Source: Corynebacterium appendicis CIP 107643 | GTDB lineage: Bacteria; Actinomycetota; Actinomycetes; Mycobacteriales; Mycobacteriaceae | DNA: 64,000 nucleotides | NCBI RefSeq assembly: GCF_030408415.1 | Contig: NZ_CP046976.1 | Location: forward strand, 620,001 to 684,000 | Direction: 5' to 3' | Shown: positions 18,201 to 26,205 of the stretch, one piece after another | Layout: the number at the start of each line of letters is the position of its first letter | Numbering within the stretch: position 1 is the stretch's first letter | Position numbers and translations under genes: made by a program | The notes under the pieces: generated by a model | The model's database searches: none | What the model was told of the DNA's origin: nothing | Seen by the model: only the letters and a program-made list of their open reading frames with translations

Positions 18201-19159
18201 AGCTTGGTCCTTTTTAAGATGACGAAGAAGAGCGGGACGCCGATCAAGGCGGTGATCACACCTACCGGCAGTTCCTGCGGAGCGAATAGCACGCGCGCAA
18301 TCGCGTCTGCGACGACGAGGAAAATCGCGCCAACGATTGCGGAGACCGGGATGAGGCTGCGGTGCAGAGGGCCGATGAGCATGCGCACGGCGTGCGGGAC
18401 GATCAGGCCGATAAAGCCGATGGCGCCGACGGATGCGACCGTCGCGGCCGTGAGCAGCGATACCGCGATAAGGACGGTGTAGCGCACGCGGACGACGGGA
18501 ACGCCCATGGTGGATGCGGTTTCGTCGCCAAGCGACAGCGCGTCGAGGTAGCGCGACATCAGCCACAACAGCGTCACCCCGATTGCGCCCACGACCACGA
18601 CAGCGACGAGTGTGTTCCAGCGGGCTGCGGAGAGCATGCCGAGCAGCCAGAACATGATGCCGCGGGTGGATTCAGCGTTGCCAGACGCCGTGACGACGAG
18701 CGAGGTGACGGACTCGAAAAGATATCCCACCAGCACGCCGGTGAGGACCACACGCGTGGCGTCGGCGGCGGTGTTTTTCAACAGCAGCATCAACAGGCTG
18801 AAGGAGAGTAGCGCGCCTATCGACGCACCCGCGACGATGCCCCACTGGAAGGTGGAGAAAATGATCGCCACCACGGCGCCGGTAGAAGCGCCGGAGGAGA
18901 TGCCGAGCAGGTACGGGTCAGCCAGGTCGTTGTGCGTGATGGCCTGCATCGCCACACCGCACACCGCCAAGATCGCCCCAACGCACGCGGCCATGAGCAC
19001 CCGCGGCAGGCGCAGATCCGTCAGCACTGAACGTTGCAGCGCGGAGAGCTCGTCGAGATGGAACAGGGAAATACCGCTCGAGCCGAGCGGCAGGGAAAGC
19101 AGGATCGCTGCGACGAGCACGAGTGCCGCCACGGCGCCGAGAATCTTCGGGTTGCGCAC
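18197..19159 (-). CDS. Metal/metallophore ABC transporter, FecCD-type permease
   Basis: 320 residues, nine to ten transmembrane helices of the BtuC/FecCD fold. DLRLPRVLMAACVGAILAVCG, NDLADPYLLGISSGAS, and VGAIGFIGLIVPHAVRML are family signatures. Begins directly after the lipoprotein stop (0-bp gap) and overlaps the ATPase start, so the three are translated together. Confidence 0.93.
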   Translation of the reverse strand: MRNPKILGAVAALVLVAAILLSLPLGSSGISLFHLDELSALQRSVLTDLRLPRVLMAACVGAILAVCGVAMQAITHNDLADPYLLGISSGASTGAVVAIIFSTFQWGIVAGASIGALLSFSLLMLLLKNTAADATRVVLTGVLVGYLFESVTSLVVTASGNAESTRGIMFWLLGMLSAARWNTLVAVVVVGAIGVTLLWLMSRYLDALSLGDETASTMGVPVVRVRYTVLIAVSLLTAATVASVGAIGFIGLIVPHAVRMLIGPLHRSLIPVSAIVGAIFLVVADAIARVLFAPQELPVGVITALIGVPLFFVILKRTKL

Positions 19160-20152
19160 TTAATTGTCCGCAATCCCGGACGTGATCGCGTCGGACATGG
19201 CCTGAACCGCCTGGTAGGAGCGCGCGGACGCGGAGGTGGCTACGCCCGGCACGACGATGTAGCGCTCCTTTTTCACAGCTTGCATTTCGCGGGTGCCTGG
19301 GTTGTTCTCCAGATCGGTCACCTTCTCCTGCCAGGTATCGCCGGGCTCGCCGCGAACCGGCAAGTCCGCGATGACGATAACGTCCGGATCCGCCTGTGCG
19401 ACCTCCTCCCAGGACACCTGGGGCCACTCTTCCTTGACGTCCTCGAACACGTTGGTCATGTTTACGGCGCGCCCCATTTCGGTGACGATGGACGGCCCGC
19501 CCGCCACGTACGGCGCGCCCCCGAGGGAGGAGTACAGGAGCATGAAGGTAGTGCCGTCGGGTGCCTGCTGAGCCTTGTCTAGCGTGTCTCGCTGCTGCTC
19601 AATGAGTTCTGCGACCTTGTCCTCGTGACCGAAAAGCTGGCCCAGTTCGGTCAGGTCTCGCTCGATGAGCTCGAAGGAGTTCTTGCCTGCGTTTTCGCCG
19701 TAGTCGCTGCATTCCGTGTTGGTGAGGTAGGTGGCCACGCCGGCCTTCTGCCATTCCTCGCGCGTGCCGGCGGAATCGGCGGTCCACACCAGTTCAAACG
19801 GGGAGTAGATGAAGTCCGCGTCAGCCGCACGGATCTGCTCCGCGGTGGGGATTTGGTCTGCGATCGCCTTTGGTTTGGGTAGGCCGTCGGGCGGGTTGTC
19901 CTTCTGGTGGCCGACGCCCGCGATCTGCTCGCTCGCGCCGAGCATCAGCAACGTGTCGGAGGCGCCTTGCTCCAGCGCCACCGCGCGCTGCACTGGGGTG
20001 TCCACGTGGATTTCAACACCGCAGTTATCCAGCGTGGCGGAGTTCTGTGTGGTCGTATCCTGTGCCGCTGTTTCGGAGCCATCTTCCGTGGTGCTACAGG
20101 ACGCCGCTAAGAGCGCGGTAGCAATTGGGGCGACGACAAGTGCCTTCTTCAC
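19160..20152 (-). CDS. Metal/metallophore ABC transporter, substrate-binding lipoprotein
   Basis: 330 residues from a GTG at 20152 with GGAG upstream. Signal peptide with lipobox LLAASC, Thr/Gln-rich linker, then a PeriplasmicBP_2 fold: CGVEIHVDTPVQRAVALEQG, ADADFIYSPFELVW, GGPSIVTEMGRAVNMTNVF, QADPDVIVIADLP. The family resembles those sometimes labelled F420-0 or B12/iron-complex binding; such labels rarely fix the ligand. Position beside urease and a His-rich ArsR regulator argues for nickel or cobalt in complexed form (inference). Confidence 0.9.
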   Translation of the reverse strand: MKKALVVAPIATALLAASCSTTEDGSETAAQDTTTQNSATLDNCGVEIHVDTPVQRAVALEQGASDTLLMLGASEQIAGVGHQKDNPPDGLPKPKAIADQIPTAEQIRAADADFIYSPFELVWTADSAGTREEWQKAGVATYLTNTECSDYGENAGKNSFELIERDLTELGQLFGHEDKVAELIEQQRDTLDKAQQAPDGTTFMLLYSSLGGAPYVAGGPSIVTEMGRAVNMTNVFEDVKEEWPQVSWEEVAQADPDVIVIADLPVRGEPGDTWQEKVTDLENNPGTREMQAVKKERYIVVPGVATSASARSYQAVQAMSDAITSGIADN

Positions 20153-20161
20153 GTAGACTCC

Positions 20162-20187
20162 TTCAAATAATCAATCGATTATTTGAA
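20162..20187 (-). promoter_or_regulatory. Palindromic ArsR-type operator candidate
   Basis: Perfect 11-bp arms TTCAAATAATC (20162-20172) and GATTATTTGAA (20177-20187) around AATC, 10 bases upstream of the lipoprotein GTG. The TTCAAAT/ATTTGAA half-sites are typical of ArsR-family operators. It would let the regulator encoded at the operon's end repress its own operon. Confidence 0.75.
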
Positions 20188-20227
20188 TGTAGCAGCTGCG
20201 TGCGCCGGAATCACATTCCAGGGGGAT

Positions 20228-20557
20228 CTACACGGTCATCGGGCCAGCGCGCATGGGGTGGCCGAGCGGCTCGATGTGCACGAACGTCTCTGCACCGCCC
20301 AGCGCCGTGGCGACGCCTGTCTCCACCTCGTCGGCCCGATCATGCGAGCGCGCCACCGTACACTCGCCGGGCAGCTCCCGGTCCGCTTCAGCGATGGTGT
20401 CCACGTCCGGCTCACCGGTGGCCATCGCTGCCTCAGCCGCGTCGAGCAGCCGCTGCAGGCGGGGAACGTTGAGCTGGTACGCACCGTCGTGTTCCGGGCC
20501 TTCCACGGGTTGGATCCAGCCCGTGGCGGTGAAGATGAACAAGCGGATTTCCAGCAT
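20228..20557 (-). CDS. Truncated or chimeric protein ending in a CDF-type cytoplasmic domain
   Basis: 109 residues from the ATG at 20557, which has GGAGG six bases upstream; an open frame extends to 20653 but runs into transposase remnant sequence. The last about 50 residues (IAEADRELPGECTVARSHDR, then ADEVETGVATALGGAETFVHIEPLGH) resemble the C-terminal dimerisation domain of cation diffusion facilitator metal exporters. The six membrane helices of such a transporter are missing. The first 45 residues (MLEIRLFIFTATGWIQPVEG) are unrecognised. Probably a remnant or a fusion made by a rearrangement; a free CDF-tail protein is also possible. Confidence 0.5.
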   Translation of the reverse strand: MLEIRLFIFTATGWIQPVEGPEHDGAYQLNVPRLQRLLDAAEAAMATGEPDVDTIAEADRELPGECTVARSHDRADEVETGVATALGGAETFVHIEPLGHPMRAGPMTV

Positions 20558-20645
20558 GTTTGCCTCCAAACCGAGTGTGTCCTTCGGATCTCCCAGGTGT
20601 GGCACGTAACCCCCTGCGGGCCGTGAAGTGCCCCGGGTTTTGGTC

Positions 20646-20760
20646 CTAGGCATGTGCCTTGGTTTCCTTTATTTCTTTATCGGGGTGGTGTCCCCAAAAT
20701 TCGGCTTCGACTTCAGCCGGGGTGCGGTAGTGCAAGCTCTGGTGGAGCCGTGATGAGAGT
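20646..20760 (-). mobile_element. 3' remnant of an IS3-family transposase
   Basis: In the minus-strand frame ending at the TAG at 20646-20648, the translation reads SRLHQSLHYRTPAEVEAEFW then GHHPDKEIKETKAHA, the usual end of IS3-type OrfB integrases (HxxLxYRTPAE). Only about 35 codons remain; no terminal repeat or DDE core is present. It abuts the truncated CDF-like gene. Immediately upstream (to about 20846) an unassigned fragment beginning MRFDTYELYYLDTYDEEAVD is seen. Confidence 0.7.
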
Positions 20761-20988
20761 GTCCGATCCCGAGGTCGTCGGCGAGGTCCACCGCTTCCTC
20801 GTCGTAAGTGTCCAGGTAGTACAGCTCGTAGGTGTCGAATCGCATGGGTCCCCCTCGGTGTCGTGCGGCAGCCCCCTGCTGCCGCCTATCTGCGACAGTA
20901 AAGGGCCCACCCGCCGCGCTCAAGCGTTAGCGCGCACACGTCAATGCGCATCCGTGGCGGAACCGGGAAAGGGGATAGGCTTGCCGTC

Positions 20989-21348
20989 ATGGATGAACAG
21001 GCAAAGCTCGAGCGCATCTTCAACTACCGATTCGGCGACATTTACAGCAACTACCTGGCGAAAGTGGAGCGCAAAGGGCACTCCCGCGAGGAGCTCGACG
21101 ACGTTTTGGGCTGGTTCACCGGCCTCGACGCGGTGGCGCTGCAGCAGGCCGCAGACGCAGAGCTGACGCTGCGCGATTTTTTCGGCACCGTCACGCTCAC
21201 CACCCACGCCGAGCTGATCACCGGCAAGGTGTGCGGGGTGCGCGTCGAGGAGGTTGACGACGATCTCATGCGCTCCATCCGCCAAATGGATCTGCTTGTC
21301 GACGAGCTGGCCCGCGGCAAGAAGATCGCCAACATCAAACGCGGCTAG
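20989..21348 (+). CDS. DUF2200 family protein
   Basis: 119 residues from the ATG at 20989. Family features: RIFNYRFGDIYSNYLAKVER, a central WFTGLDAVALQQAA, and LITGKVCGVRVEEVDDDLMR followed by LVDELARGKKI. Function unknown; small cytosolic proteins of this family occur in many bacteria. The end overlaps the convergent TetR gene by 4 bp. Confidence 0.85.
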   Translation: MDEQAKLERIFNYRFGDIYSNYLAKVERKGHSREELDDVLGWFTGLDAVALQQAADAELTLRDFFGTVTLTTHAELITGKVCGVRVEEVDDDLMRSIRQMDLLVDELARGKKIANIKRG

Positions 21349-21932
21349 CGCATGTCGCGCAGCACCTCGAATGCCCGGCGAACCAGGGCTCGCCCCGCAT
21401 CGGGGTCGCGGGGCTCGGGCAGCGCGAGGTACGCCTTGACCGCGGTAGCCCCCGCGATGCCGTACGCGTGGAGCAGCACCTCGGCGTCAAACGGCGTGGC
21501 CCCGGGGGTGCGGCGCCGGACGCTCGCCACGAGCGGCTCCGCGATTTCCCGCACGGTCTCCTCCGCAGGCGGCGAGGCGGCATCTGCGCGGGCTCGGTCC
21601 CCAAGGAGCACCAGTGTGGAGGCGGAGTAAAGCTCGAAGCCGTCCTCATTGAGCGCGTCGATGATGATCGCCTCGATCGCCTGCGCCGCGGAAAGCTCCG
21701 CCGGCAGCGAGGCAAGCTGCTCGGCGATGGTGGAGAACACCTTGCGCAGGAATTCCTCCAGCGCCTCGTCGATGTCCGCGAAGTAATTGTGGAAGGTCCT
21801 GGTAGACACGCCTGCGCGCTCCGAGACTCGTGCGACGGTGGTGGCGGCCGTGCCCTCTTCAAGCAGCAAGGTCGCGGTTGCCTCCGAGATCGCGCACCGG
21901 GTCGCCGCCTTTTTCTCTTCGCGCAGACTCAT
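21345..21932 (-). CDS. TetR-family regulator of the adjacent MMPL exporter
   Basis: 195 residues. N-terminal TetR helix-turn-helix: CAISEATATLLLEEGTAATT, VARVSERAGVSTRTFHNYF. The remainder is an all-helical ligand and dimerisation domain with no assigned ligand. Encoded 2 bp downstream of the MMPL exporter in the same operon, so it is expected to repress that operon through the TTGCA palindromes at 24292-24331. Confidence 0.9.
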   Translation of the reverse strand: MSLREEKKAATRCAISEATATLLLEEGTAATTVARVSERAGVSTRTFHNYFADIDEALEEFLRKVFSTIAEQLASLPAELSAAQAIEAIIIDALNEDGFELYSASTLVLLGDRARADAASPPAEETVREIAEPLVASVRRRTPGATPFDAEVLLHAYGIAGATAVKAYLALPEPRDPDAGRALVRRAFEVLRDMR

Positions 21933-21934
21933 GA

Positions 21935-24292
21935 CTACACCGTAACTGGCTCGGTCGTCTGCGAATGCCCGCGGTGGAGCTTCTCCCCCTCGATGTCCAG
22001 GTTCGGCAGCGCCTTATCGAGCCAACCCGGAATCTTCCAGGCGCGGTCGCCCAGCAGGTACATGGTGGCGGGGATGAGCGTCATGCGCACCACGAATGCG
22101 TCGATGAGCACGCCGGCTGCGAGTGCGAAGCCCATGGCTTTGATGAACGGCTCGTCCATGAGGACGAACGCGGCGAACACCGAGATCATGATCAGCGCGG
22201 CCGCGGTGACCACGCGGGCACCGTGCTTGTAGCCGTTGGCCACCGCGTTGCCGGCGGACTTGCCGCGGGAGACGTAGCCTTCGCGCATACGCGTGACCAG
22301 GAACACTTGGTAATCCATGGCCAGGCCGAAGGTCAGGCCGATGAGCATGATGGGCAAGAAGGACAACAGCGGCTGCGGGTCTTCGATGAGCCCGAACATG
22401 CCCTCCTGGAAGATCGCCACGGTCACGCCGAACGTCGCTGCCATGGACAGGCCGAAGCCCAGCGCGGCGAGCAGCGGCACCCAGAACGAGCGGAACACCA
22501 GCATGAGCACGATGAACGCGAGCCCCAGGACGATCGCGATGTACGGAACGAGCACGTCGGAAAGCATCTGCGAGATGTCGTCGAAGATTGGCGTGATGCC
22601 GGTGATGCCGAACGTGGCGCCGGTTTCGTCCTCGAACGGCTGCTTGAACTCGCGCAGGCGCCCCAACGTGTCGGTGGTGGCTTGGTCGGTGGCGCCGGAA
22701 TCCGGCGTGATCAGGATTTGGGCGGCGTCGAAGTTGTCCGTGGTGCGCACGATCTGCGCGTTGACCACGCCTTCGGTGCCGGTGAAATCCTGCAGCAGCG
22801 TTTGGTAGGAGCCCATCCGGTCCTGCTCGGCCACGTCAGCCGCGTCCACGTACGCGATCATTGGCGCGTTGCGGCCGGGGCCGAAGGCGTCGTTCACGAT
22901 CTCGTACGCCTCTCGCTGCGGGGAGCCGAGCTTCGCGGTGCCGTCGGTCGGCATAGCCAAGCGCAGGTTCGCGGCGGGGATGGCGAGGATGCCAAGCAGC
23001 ACGACACCGGCGATGAGGTTCAGCCACGGACGCGCGCGGATCTGGCGTGCCCACAGCAGGCCCATGGTCGGCTTGTCGTCCTCCGGGTCGGGGACCCTCG
23101 GGCCGGGAATGCGGATAGCGAATGCCCGGGTGCCCAGCAAACCAAGCAGCGAGGGGAGGAAGGTGAGCGCAACAGGCACGGCGATCGCGACCGTCGCAGC
23201 CGCGGCAAGCGCCATGGTGGCCAGGAACGGAATGCGGATGATTGACAAGGCGGCGAGCGCGATGAGCACCGTCGTGCCCGCGAAGACCACAGAGCCGCCC
23301 GCTGTGCCGAGCGCCATCCCCATGGCGTGGGCACGCTGCTCCTTGTCCATCTTCTTCAATGCCTGCGCCAGTTCCTTCGGCGACAGGTTGTTCAGGCCGG
23401 AGGTGGAGATCAGCTCATTGCGGAAGCGGGCCAGGATGAACAGGGAGTAGTCGATGCCCACGGCGAGGCCGATCATGGACGCGAGCGTCGGCGTTATGTC
23501 GGAGATCGCATCGGTGAACAGCGTGCCCATCTGCACACCGAGGATGCCCACGCCCACGCCGATGACGGCGGCAATCAGCGGCAGGCCAGCAGCGACCAGG
23601 GAGCCGAAGGTGACCAGCAGCACGATCGCGGCGACGGCCATGCCGATGAGCTCCGAGGTCCCGTCCATTTCGCCGGCACCGCTGAACGCGTTGCCGTTGT
23701 ATTTAACGGTGAGATCGGTGGCGTCGTAACGCTCGAGGATGCTTTCGACTTCGCCGAGGGTCTCCTCGGGGATGTCCATGATGTTGTCCTCGGTGAACGT
23801 GACGGACACGGTTCCGGTGCGCCCGTCGGGGCTCAGCGGCGACAGCGCAGCGAGGTCAGCGTCGATCTGCTCCTGCGGCATGCCCTGCGCGGCCTTGGCT
23901 TCGCTCATTTGCTGCGCCATGCCAGCGGCGGCGAGTACGGGGTTGACAATCGCCTCGGGCTCACGGAAGTCGCCGGTGGCCTTGAGTTCGTCGAGCATGG
24001 CATCGACCTCGGCCATCACCTGCGGGTCTTCGAGCGTTGTCCCTTCCGGTGCCTGGATCACGACGGTGCCGCTGGGCACGCTCATCGCGTCCTCGTCGCT
24101 GCCGAAGCGCTCGTTCATCTCCTCCTGCGTCACGGTGGAGTCCATGTCCGGCATGGAGAACGTCGGGCTGGGGGATTTTGCAAAGTTCACGGCGCCGAAG
24201 CCGAGGGCGCCTAAAAGGATCAGCCAGACGGCCAAAAACGGCCACACTTTTTTGTAGGACCAGCTGCCTAGCCGATAGAGAAATTCAGACAT
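21935..24292 (-). CDS. MMPL/RND-superfamily exporter
   Basis: 785 residues from the ATG at 24292 (MSEFLYRLGSWSYKKVWPF). Two halves, each one helix, a large extracellular domain and a five-to-six-helix bundle. Motifs: SDITPTLASMIGLAVGIDYSL and LIGLTFGLAMDYQVFLVTRM carry the GxxxDY/DY residues of the proton relay. MMPL proteins export lipids or drugs across the inner membrane. Adjacent TetR control suggests an inducible drug or fatty-acid efflux pump; substrate unknown. An upstream in-frame ATG at 24310 lies in the operator and was not chosen. Confidence 0.92.
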   Translation of the reverse strand: MSEFLYRLGSWSYKKVWPFLAVWLILLGALGFGAVNFAKSPSPTFSMPDMDSTVTQEEMNERFGSDEDAMSVPSGTVVIQAPEGTTLEDPQVMAEVDAMLDELKATGDFREPEAIVNPVLAAAGMAQQMSEAKAAQGMPQEQIDADLAALSPLSPDGRTGTVSVTFTEDNIMDIPEETLGEVESILERYDATDLTVKYNGNAFSGAGEMDGTSELIGMAVAAIVLLVTFGSLVAAGLPLIAAVIGVGVGILGVQMGTLFTDAISDITPTLASMIGLAVGIDYSLFILARFRNELISTSGLNNLSPKELAQALKKMDKEQRAHAMGMALGTAGGSVVFAGTTVLIALAALSIIRIPFLATMALAAAATVAIAVPVALTFLPSLLGLLGTRAFAIRIPGPRVPDPEDDKPTMGLLWARQIRARPWLNLIAGVVLLGILAIPAANLRLAMPTDGTAKLGSPQREAYEIVNDAFGPGRNAPMIAYVDAADVAEQDRMGSYQTLLQDFTGTEGVVNAQIVRTTDNFDAAQILITPDSGATDQATTDTLGRLREFKQPFEDETGATFGITGITPIFDDISQMLSDVLVPYIAIVLGLAFIVLMLVFRSFWVPLLAALGFGLSMAATFGVTVAIFQEGMFGLIEDPQPLLSFLPIMLIGLTFGLAMDYQVFLVTRMREGYVSRGKSAGNAVANGYKHGARVVTAAALIMISVFAAFVLMDEPFIKAMGFALAAGVLIDAFVVRMTLIPATMYLLGDRAWKIPGWLDKALPNLDIEGEKLHRGHSQTTEPVTV

Positions 24293-24331
24293 GTTGCACA
24301 CAATATGCAAAGTTGCATAACGCGTGCAACA
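24292..24331 (-). promoter_or_regulatory. TetR operator cluster over the MMPL start codon
   Basis: TATGCAA-AG-TTGCATA (24304-24319) is a perfect inverted repeat, bracketed by TGTTGCA (24292-24298) and TGCAACA (24325-24331). Four TTGCA half-sites in 40 bp, overlapping the start codon, suggest two TetR dimers and possibly a leaderless transcript. Confidence 0.75.
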
Positions 24332-24342
24332 TTTCGCGAATG

Positions 24343-24368
24343 AAAAAAGGGAGGTGGGGCGCCTCCCT
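24343..24368 (-). terminator. Rho-independent terminator, minus strand
   Basis: Read on the minus strand, GGGAGG ... CCTCCC is followed by a T6 run (A-run at 24343-24348 on plus). It would end a minus-strand transcript coming from about 24.4 kb, where only an unassigned C-terminal-like stretch remains (stop at 24398, ending SVIGLWDSTVRGVSVLL), and it insulates the MMPL operator. Confidence 0.65.
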
Positions 24369-24479
24369 GGAAGCGTCTGCGACGCGGCGGTGCCGAATTA
24401 GAGCAGCACCGAAACGCCGCGCACGGTGGAATCCCACAGTCCGATCACGGAAAAGCTGAGGTCAGAAAGTGAATCCTGC

Positions 24480-24790
24480 CAAGATGCCGGCAAGAAGTTG
24501 TTGGTGATGTCGGTGGGCATCATGCTCACCCCGATCATCGGCGTGATGGATTGGAAATACGCCCAAGAACACATCAATTGGGGCACCCTGGTCGTCTTCG
24601 CCGCCGGGATCTCGCTGGGTAAGTTCCTGCTGGACACGGGCGCGGCGACCTGGCTGTCGGAGGCTACGTTCGGCGCCATCGGCCTCGCGTCCATGCCGAT
24701 CATCGCCACGATCGCGCTGGTGAGCCTGTTTAACATCCTCATCCACTTGGGGTTCTACTCGCGCCGGTGCATCCAGGCGCCGCCGCGGTC
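24480..24790 (+). pseudogene. DASS (SLC13) anion symporter fragment
   Basis: About 100 codons resembling the middle to C-terminal part of sodium:dicarboxylate/sulfate symporters: VMDWKYAQEHINWGTLVVFAAG, then GISLGKFLLDTGAATWLSEA and ALVSLFNILIHLGFYSR. Both ends are missing; after FYSR the reading frame runs into unrelated codons (to a stop at 24866). The NNT motifs needed for substrate binding are not present. A dead remnant. Confidence 0.7.
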
Positions 24791-24893
24791 CAACAGCGGC
24801 GCGGCCTGGCGTCTGCAGATGCGACGGTGGACCGACCGCGAAGGCGAGGAAATCCCGGACGGCTGATCAGCTCAGGGCCGGTAGGATGGCGCC

Positions 24894-25778
24894 ATGGCAC
24901 TTATTGATCCCCGCACAAAGTACCCCTCCGATTTCCCCTCCGAGCCGCGCCAGGACAACCCCGGCCTTGATACCAAGATGGCAACCGCGCCCGATCTGGG
25001 CCAAGACTCCTACGTAGGCTCCGGCAAGCTCGAGGGTCGTCGCGCCCTGATCACCGGCGGCGACTCCGGCATCGGTGCCGCCACCGCCATCGCGTTCGCC
25101 CGTGAGGGCGCGGACGTGGCCATCTCCTATCTGCCGGAAGAGCAGGAAGACGCAGACCGCATTGTGAAGCTCATCGAGGACGCCGGCCGCAAGGCCGTTT
25201 CCATCCCCGGCGACCTGAAGGAGCTGGACAACTGCGTGGCCGCGGTAGAAAAGACCGTCGAGGGCCTCGGCGGCATTGACCTTCTAGTCAACAACGCTTC
25301 GCGCCAGGTGTGGAACGACGGGTTGCTAGGCGTCTCCGATGAGGACTTCGACGCAACTATGAGGACCAACCTGTACTCCGCGTTCCGCGTGACCAAAGAG
25401 GCGGTCAAGCACATGGAGCCGGGTTCCTCCATCATCTTCTCTACCTCCATCCAGGCGTACAGCCCGTCCAAGGAGCTGCTGGATTACGCGATGACCAAGG
25501 CCGCCTTCAACAACCTTGCCAAGGGCCTCTCTGGCGAGCTGCTGGCATCCAAGGGCATCCGCGTCAACGCCGTCGCGCCGGGTCCGATCTGGACCGTGAT
25601 TCAGCCGGCGGAGGGCCAGCCGGAAGAGGTCGTGGACAACTTCGCGCAGGCCTCCGACATCGGCCGTCCGGGCCAGCCTGCGGAGCTCGCCGGCGCGTAT
25701 GTCTTCCTCGCCTCGGAGGCCGCCTCTTACATTTCCGGCGAGACGCTCGCAGTTACCGGTGGCGCGCTGACGCCGTAG
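24894..25778 (+). CDS. Short-chain dehydrogenase/reductase
   Basis: 294 residues, an SDR with a 45-residue N-terminal extension typical of the YghA/YhdF-like glucose-dehydrogenase-related group. Motifs: cofactor site TGGDSGIGAATA, LLVNNAS, and catalytic Ser (STSIQAY) with YAMTK. NAD(P)-dependent oxidoreductase, cytosolic; proteins of this subgroup often respond to general stress. Start ATG at 24894 after AGGATGG. Monocistronic. Confidence 0.92.
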   Translation: MALIDPRTKYPSDFPSEPRQDNPGLDTKMATAPDLGQDSYVGSGKLEGRRALITGGDSGIGAATAIAFAREGADVAISYLPEEQEDADRIVKLIEDAGRKAVSIPGDLKELDNCVAAVEKTVEGLGGIDLLVNNASRQVWNDGLLGVSDEDFDATMRTNLYSAFRVTKEAVKHMEPGSSIIFSTSIQAYSPSKELLDYAMTKAAFNNLAKGLSGELLASKGIRVNAVAPGPIWTVIQPAEGQPEEVVDNFAQASDIGRPGQPAELAGAYVFLASEAASYISGETLAVTGGALTP

Positions 25779-25781
25779 CGG

Positions 25782-25814
25782 TTGAACACTGTTCAAAAAC
25801 GGCTATGAACAGTG
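25782..25814 (+). promoter_or_regulatory. BioQ-like operator palindromes
   Basis: TTGAACA-C-TGTTCAA (25782-25796) is a perfect palindrome resembling the TGAAC-N3-GTTnn sites of the corynebacterial biotin regulator BioQ. A second inverted repeat, CACTGTTCA (25787-25795) with TGAACAGTG (25806-25814), overlaps it. They precede the bioA remnant. Confidence 0.65.
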
Positions 25815-25840
25815 TCGGGCGGTGCTAGGGTCCTCTCCCA

Positions 25841-26205
25841 TGGACCCTAGCGAAATTGCCGAAATCGACGCTGCCTACATCTGGCACCCATACGCGGAGC
25901 CGGGGTAGTTCACATACCCCGTTGAAAGCGCGTCCGGCCCGCGCGTCATACTCCACGACGGCCGCGTGCTCATCGACGCGATGTCGTCTTGGTGGTCCGC
26001 CATCCACGGCCACCGCAACGCGCGGCTCGTCGGGGCGGCTGAAGCGCAGCTGGCGAAAATGAGCCACGTCATGTTCGGCGGCCTCACCAATAAACGGCAG
26101 CGCTGCTGAGCAAGCGGCTGCTCGACATCACCGGCGCCGAGTACTGGGGCCACCTGCCGGAAGGCTGCGAGCGTCTGGACCAGCAGCGGTTCGCGGAGGC
26201 GGCCT
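25841..26205 (+). pseudogene. bioA'-'bioD remnant
   Basis: From ATG 25841 the frame reads MDPSEIAEIDAAYIWHPYAE, then a TAG at 25906-25908, then the BioA stretch [20 protein letters not shown] and [13 protein letters not shown]. About 90 codons into BioA the similarity stops near 26100. Downstream, LLDITGAEYWGHLPEG and LDQQRFAEAAW look like the C-terminus of dethiobiotin synthase BioD. An internal deletion has removed most of bioA and the front of bioD, on top of the nonsense codon. Biotin synthesis steps 7-keto-8-aminopelargonate to dethiobiotin are lost at this locus. Confidence 0.75.

Noticed and set aside
20669..20923. 84-codon minus-strand open frame
   Set aside because: It switches into the wrong frame of the IS3 transposase remnant; only the first part (MRFDTYELYYLDTYDEEAVD) might be a real gene fragment, which I could not assign.
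21965..23245. 426-codon plus-strand open frame (also 23327-24214)
   Set aside because: Shadows of the MMPL exporter; composition rich in His, Glu and Arg without any family signature.
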